From positions 1-8,802 of the forward strand of contig JAGLMJ010000043.1 in assembly GCA_023140095.1 (NCBI GenBank): 8,802 nt of DNA, in the 5' to 3' direction. The translations under genes were made by a program, and so were the position numbers. Positions 5,875-8,802 of the stretch are shown in pieces. The notes under the pieces are model-generated. The model was not told the origin of the DNA. It ran no database searches and saw nothing but the letters and a program-made list of their open reading frames with translations. The stretch comes from Candidatus Omnitrophota bacterium. Its GTDB lineage: Bacteria; Omnitrophota; Koll11; Zapsychrales; Zapsychraceae. The stretch's first letter is position 1, and each line of letters opens with the position of its first letter.

Positions 5875-5976
5875 ATGCCGTGTGGAAAAAAAAGAAAAAG
5901 TCGTAAGATCGCAACGCATAAACGTAGAAAATTAAGAAAATCTCTACGACATCTTAAAAAGCGCAAAACTCGCTAA
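5875..5976 (+). CDS. Tiny basic bS22/AURKAIP1-COX24-like ribosomal protein
   Basis: A 33-codon ORF (MPCGKKRKSRKIATHKRRKL...), more than half Lys/Arg. It is preceded by a strong Shine-Dalgarno AGGAAGG (5862-5868) six bases before ATG, and lies 29 bases after hisG. The pattern GKKRK..KIATHKR.K.LRK resembles the short bacterial proteins of the AURKAIP1/COX24 (mS38) domain, called bS22 in mycobacterial ribosomes, which bind the small subunit near the decoding centre. The similarity is recalled, not searched, and the gene is below the size limit of most gene callers. Alternatives are an unrelated nucleic-acid-binding peptide or a chance ORF; the Shine-Dalgarno and tight operon spacing argue against chance. 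Confidence 0.75.
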   Translation: MPCGKKRKSRKIATHKRRKLRKSLRHLKKRKTR

Positions 5977-5999
5977 AGACCTCAACAAAGGGTTGGATA

Positions 6000-7007
6000 A
6001 TGCGATATGCAGGGATCATCAAAACTTTTTGCTGTCTGTGTCTTTTGACGGTGGTTCTCTTCTGTGCTTGGCCGGCAGATGCGTTTGTCTACCAGGATCA
6101 AGTTTCTACGTCTAAGGGATTGGCTCACTATGCTATGGGGCAGGTGTATGATCTGCTCGGAATAACGAACAGAGCCGTGATGGAATATGAGGAGGCGATC
6201 CAATATGATCAGAGCAGTTATTTATCGCATTTAAGGTTAGGCGCAGGATATGCGCGTTTAAATATGCTTCCTGAGGCCATCGAAGAACTTCGCCTTGTCC
6301 ATAAATTCAATCCGGAAGATCTGCAATCCCATTATTTGCTGGCTTTGATCTATTCCACCCAGAAGGAATATGATAAAGCGGCGGAAGAGTATGAACTGAT
6401 CTTAAAAACATTTTCTGAAGCTGAGCCGCAAAATATCCAGATCTATAATTATCTCGGGCAACTATATTATTCGCAGAAAAAGTATGATCAGGCTATTGAG
6501 CAGTATGAGAAGATCCTGGCAATAGAGTCAAAGAATGCCGATATTCTCTATTTGCTTGGTTCTTTATATTGGGAAATTGATAAGCAAGACCGGGCCATTG
6601 AGCTGCTCGAGCGTTCGATCGGCGTCGACCCGGAACACGACAGCAGTCTTAACACTCTTGGATATTTTTATGCGGAAAATAGTATTCACCTCGACGAAGC
6701 GGAAAGTTTAGTCGAGCGTGCTTTAGTGATCAGTCCTGATAATGGCGGGTATCTTGACAGCCTGGGTTGGGTTTATTACAAAAAAGGCAGATACGAAAAA
6801 GCTCTTGAAATACTTACGGAGGCAGATAAGTATTTGAAAGATCCTGTCATTTACGATCATATCGGTGATGTCTACCACAAAATGAATCATATCGAGAATG
6901 CGGTCAAATATTGGGAATTGTCCCTCGAGCTTTTGCCGAAACAGGAAGAGATCATCTTAAAGATCAACAACGTCAAGAATGCCCAGGTCCGCCGCGATAC
7001 TCAATAA
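6000..7007 (+). CDS. Exported tetratricopeptide-repeat protein (8 TPRs)
   Basis: The 335-residue protein has a clear signal peptide (1-28: basic start, hydrophobic CCLCLLTVVLFCAW, cleavage after ADA). About eight 34-residue TPR units then fill residues 36-315, for example YNYLGQLYYSQKKYDQAIEQYEKIL and GYLDSLGWVYYKKGRYEKALEIL. A short basic tail follows. There is no lipobox in usable position, so a soluble periplasmic protein is most likely. TPR arrays bind partner proteins; exported ones often serve envelope assembly, secretion or cell-wall complexes, but the partner here is not evident. AAAGGG (5987-5992) lies seven bases before the ATG. It sits 23 bases after the small basic ORF and 21 bases before ispE, so it is probably co-transcribed with them. 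Confidence 0.9.
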   Translation: MRYAGIIKTFCCLCLLTVVLFCAWPADAFVYQDQVSTSKGLAHYAMGQVYDLLGITNRAVMEYEEAIQYDQSSYLSHLRLGAGYARLNMLPEAIEELRLVHKFNPEDLQSHYLLALIYSTQKEYDKAAEEYELILKTFSEAEPQNIQIYNYLGQLYYSQKKYDQAIEQYEKILAIESKNADILYLLGSLYWEIDKQDRAIELLERSIGVDPEHDSSLNTLGYFYAENSIHLDEAESLVERALVISPDNGGYLDSLGWVYYKKGRYEKALEILTEADKYLKDPVIYDHIGDVYHKMNHIENAVKYWELSLELLPKQEEIILKINNVKNAQVRRDTQ

Positions 7008-7028
7008 CAAAACAATGAACGTTCCTTC

Positions 7029-7964
7029 ATGAGCCGTCTTGTCCTTTCATCTCCTGCCAAATTAAACCTGTTTTTAAAAGTCCAAAACAAACGACTGGAT
7101 GGATATCACAATATTGTTACGGTATTTGAACGGATCGATCTTGCTGATGAGATCGATTTTTTTTCGAGTCTGGGTACTAATATAAATATTAAATGCGACC
7201 ATCCTGACGTTCCTGTAGGGCCGAAGAATTTGGTATATAAGGCTGCGCAACTTCTTCAGCGGGAATTGGGTGTTAAGCAAGGCGTGAGGATCAAGATCAA
7301 GAAATGTATTCCAGTTGCTGCCGGGCTGGCTGGTGGCTCCAGCAATGCGGCAACAGCCCTTTTAGGGCTCAACCATATATGGAAATTGAACCTAAGCAGG
7401 ACAAAATTGATCGCATATGCCCGGAAAATTGGCAGTGATGTGGCTTTTTTTTTGCATGATACAAGCTTCTGTATAGGAACAGAGCGTGGTGACCGCATCA
7501 AAACACTCAATATTAAGACAAAATTATGGCATATTTTGGTTGTTCCGCGTATCAAAATGTACTCCTGGAAGGTTTATGGGGGCCTCAAATTTCCGAATTC
7601 AGCGGTGAAAAAGCACTTCTCAGGGGCGGTCTTGAGGGCCTCTCAGCGTAAAAGGGGGGGGTGTACGAATGTGTTGACAAAGATTAATGATAATGCTAAT
7701 ATCCTTATCCGTAACTTGAAGAAAGACAATGTATTAGAGGTAGGCCGATTGTTGGCCAATGATTTAGAGGTGGAGATTCTTCGGCTTTCTCCGCGTTTGA
7801 AAAGATTGAAGGAAAGGCTAAAGTCACTGAATGCCAAGGGGGTTATGATCTCCGGTAGTGGCCCTTCGGTGTTTGGATTGACAATGACAAAACGAGAGGC
7901 CGAAGCGATAAGATCCGTTTTATCAAAGCGTTTTGCGCAGGTATTTGTTGTTAAGACTCTTTAG
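7029..7964 (+). CDS. ispE: 4-diphosphocytidyl-2-C-methyl-D-erythritol kinase (IspE)
   Basis: IspE phosphorylates CDP-methylerythritol with ATP in the MEP pathway to isoprenoid precursors (cytosolic). It belongs to the GHMP kinases and shows all three motifs: PAKLNLFLKV with K11; the ATP loop PVAAGLAGGSSNAATALLGLN (about 95-115); and the C-terminal MISGSGPSVFGL (273-284). The catalytic Asp is D137 in GSDVAFFL. At 311 residues it is slightly longer than usual (about 285), the extra residues being a basic stretch near 190-215. No Shine-Dalgarno is seen before ATG 7029; it starts 21 bases after the TPR gene, so translation may depend on coupling. The order ispE then spoVG then glmU is also found in Bacillus-type chromosomes, which supports an old, conserved cluster. 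Confidence 0.96.
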   Translation: MSRLVLSSPAKLNLFLKVQNKRLDGYHNIVTVFERIDLADEIDFFSSLGTNINIKCDHPDVPVGPKNLVYKAAQLLQRELGVKQGVRIKIKKCIPVAAGLAGGSSNAATALLGLNHIWKLNLSRTKLIAYARKIGSDVAFFLHDTSFCIGTERGDRIKTLNIKTKLWHILVVPRIKMYSWKVYGGLKFPNSAVKKHFSGAVLRASQRKRGGCTNVLTKINDNANILIRNLKKDNVLEVGRLLANDLEVEILRLSPRLKRLKERLKSLNAKGVMISGSGPSVFGLTMTKREAEAIRSVLSKRFAQVFVVKTL

Positions 7965-7974
7965 ATTTTTGACA

Positions 7975-8041
7975 GTCTAGAAAGTACAAAACTTTCCAGA
8001 CGACCACACTCACTTCTCTAAGAAAAACGAGAGGTCGTGAG
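7975..8041 (+). other. Structured spacer between ispE and spoVG
   Basis: Two potential RNA structures follow the ispE stop. First, GTCTAGAAAGT (7975-7985) pairs with ACTTTCCAGAC (7991-8001) in 10 of 11 positions around a 5-base loop. Second, ACGACC (8000-8005) and TCTC (8015-8018) pair with the continuous arm GAGAGGTCGT (8029-8038). An alternative pairing of CTCAC (8009-8013) with GTGAG (8037-8041) competes. No T-tract follows either, so these are not textbook intrinsic terminators. They could be mRNA processing or stability structures, or part of a dispersed repeat. Confidence 0.35.
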
Positions 8042-8069
8042 CGTTGAGGCTGAAGCCTAGTTTTTACAT

Positions 8070-8081
8070 TATAAATATAAT
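8070..8081 (+). promoter_or_regulatory. Possible -10 region upstream of the spoVG-like gene
   Basis: The stretch TATAAATATAAT contains a perfect TATAAT (8076-8081), but no acceptable -35 hexamer lies 16-18 bases upstream. TTGAGG (8044-8049) is too far. The 163-base gap after ispE makes a separate promoter reasonable, yet the evidence is only the AT-rich -10. Confidence 0.3.
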
Positions 8082-8127
8082 GCGTAAAAGGGCGGAACCA
8101 TTCAACCAATAAATTGAGGGGTCTGGG

Positions 8128-8547
8128 ATGGAGATTACGGAGATACGTGTCTTTCAAAAAGAAGGCCAGGACAAGAAATTAAAAGCTTACGCAACGGTAA
8201 CATTTGACAATTCATTTGTTGTCAGGAATATCAAAGTTATTCAAGGCTCAAGCGGCTTATTTATTGCCATGCCGTCGCGTAAAATGAAGCGTCTTTGCCA
8301 GAAATGCCATTTTAAGAACGAAGTCGGCAGTAAATTTTGCAACCATTGCGGAGCATCCATTAAGCCGGAAAACAGAGACGCGGAGTTCTCGGATGCAAAA
8401 GCAGAGCACCGCGATATCGCTCATCCCATCACTCAGCAATTTCGCGAGTATCTGCAGACAAAAATTTTGGAGGCCTACGAGAAAGAAATTGTTGTGGAGG
8501 GTCATTCAGGCAACTTTTCTGAAAAAGTTTCCTCTGATGTTAACTAA
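8128..8547 (+). CDS. spoVG: SpoVG-family protein with an inserted zinc ribbon
   Basis: The N-terminal half MEITEIRVFQ...LKAYATVTFDNSFVVRNIKVIQGSSGLFIAMPSRK (1-52 in outline) and the later EHRDIAHPITQQFREYLQTKILEAY (93-117) are the two conserved halves of SpoVG. That small protein (about 85-97 residues) binds DNA and RNA and acts as a post-transcriptional or division/sporulation regulator. The two halves are separated by about 40 residues holding a four-cysteine zinc ribbon, C57-x2-C60-x10-C71-x2-C74 (CQKCHFKNEVGSKFCNHCG), exactly where ordinary SpoVG has a short loop. Total length is 139. GAGGGG (8116-8121) lies six bases before the ATG. Placement between ispE and glmU matches the classical spoVG locus. 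SpoVG identity is firm; the effect of the ribbon (extra nucleic-acid or protein contact) is inference. Confidence 0.92.
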   Translation: MEITEIRVFQKEGQDKKLKAYATVTFDNSFVVRNIKVIQGSSGLFIAMPSRKMKRLCQKCHFKNEVGSKFCNHCGASIKPENRDAEFSDAKAEHRDIAHPITQQFREYLQTKILEAYEKEIVVEGHSGNFSEKVSSDVN

Positions 8548-8579
8548 GGATTATTAGTCCGCTCAAACGGAAAAAGTAT

Positions 8580-8651
8580 TGCCCGGTGGTGTAAATGGCA
8601 ACACAGCAGAATTTGGATCTGCTTTTCCAGGTTCGAGTCCTGGCTGGGCAG
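8580..8651 (+). tRNA. tRNA-Gln (anticodon UUG)
   Basis: A complete cloverleaf. The acceptor stem TGCCCGG/CTGGGCA has one G-T pair. The D-arm is TGGTGTAAATGGCAACAC. The anticodon stem is GCAGA/TCTGC with loop ATTTGGA (anticodon TTG, reading CAA). The T-arm is CCAGG-TTCGAGT-CCTGG, and the discriminator is G at 8651. CCA is not encoded; a run of seven T (8652-8658) follows at once, so CCA must be added enzymatically and the run may aid termination. It lies 32 bases after spoVG, with no separate promoter seen. Confidence 0.95.
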
Positions 8652-8675
8652 TTTTTTTATCGGAGTCCATCTTAA

Positions 8676-8802
<127 letters not shown>

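Noticed and set aside
5982..6203. Minus-strand open frame antisense to the start of the TPR gene
   Set aside because: It lies opposite a well-supported coding region with signal peptide and TPRs, has no recognisable domain and no clear ribosome binding site; treated as a shadow frame.
8046..8065. AGGC-TGAA-GCCT followed by AGTTTTT as a terminator for ispE
   Set aside because: The stem has only four base pairs; too weak to call without further support.

Overview
The window looks like a chromosomal segment from a Gram-negative-type bacterium. Periplasmic proteins with signal or anchor segments (a TlpA-type thioredoxin, a PpiD-type chaperone, an exported TPR protein) point to a two-membrane envelope. 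The neighbourhood ispE - spoVG - tRNA-Gln - glmU, a 33-residue bS22-like ribosomal ORF and a dispersed CGTCATTGCGAGGAG-type palindrome would suit an uncultured phylum such as Omnitrophota. That placement is inference from gene content and memory, not from a search.

Left part (1-2120): an IS66-type terminal inverted repeat at the window edge abuts a TlpA/thioredoxin-like gene on +. The reading frame and homology of that gene run right up to the repeat, so its 5' part (signal or anchor region) appears to have been cut off. It converges, with a 21-base overlap, on a minus-strand PpiD/SurA-like membrane-anchored folding factor that has its own good sigma70-type promoter at 2026-2054.

Middle (2121-4805): a nest of mobile DNA. 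The outer layer is an IS5-superfamily element with 16-bp imperfect ends and a TATTA duplication. Its transposase appears to carry an internal in-frame deletion, and a 126-bp dispersed palindrome lies in its leader. An IS66-family element with perfect 19-bp ends and a perfect 8-bp duplication (GATTTTTT) has inserted 17 bp from the outer element's far end. The IS66 transposase is split into two frames exactly at an A AAA AAG heptamer, either a programmed -1 frameshift site or a disabling indel. Without the nest, the ancestral region would be a divergent intergenic spacer of about 315 bp between the PpiD-like gene and hisG.

Right part (4806-8802): housekeeping genes, all on +. A sigma70-type promoter (4847-4875) precedes hisG (long form), a 33-codon very basic bS22/COX24-like ORF, an exported eight-TPR protein and ispE, all closely spaced and probably one operon. 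A structured 163-base spacer with a possible -10 box leads into a SpoVG-family protein interrupted by a four-cysteine zinc ribbon, then tRNA-Gln(UUG) and the start of glmU. The genes here serve histidine synthesis, isoprenoid precursors, cell-wall UDP-GlcNAc and translation. The two most unusual items are the SpoVG-zinc-ribbon protein and the frameshifted IS66 transposase nested in a second IS.
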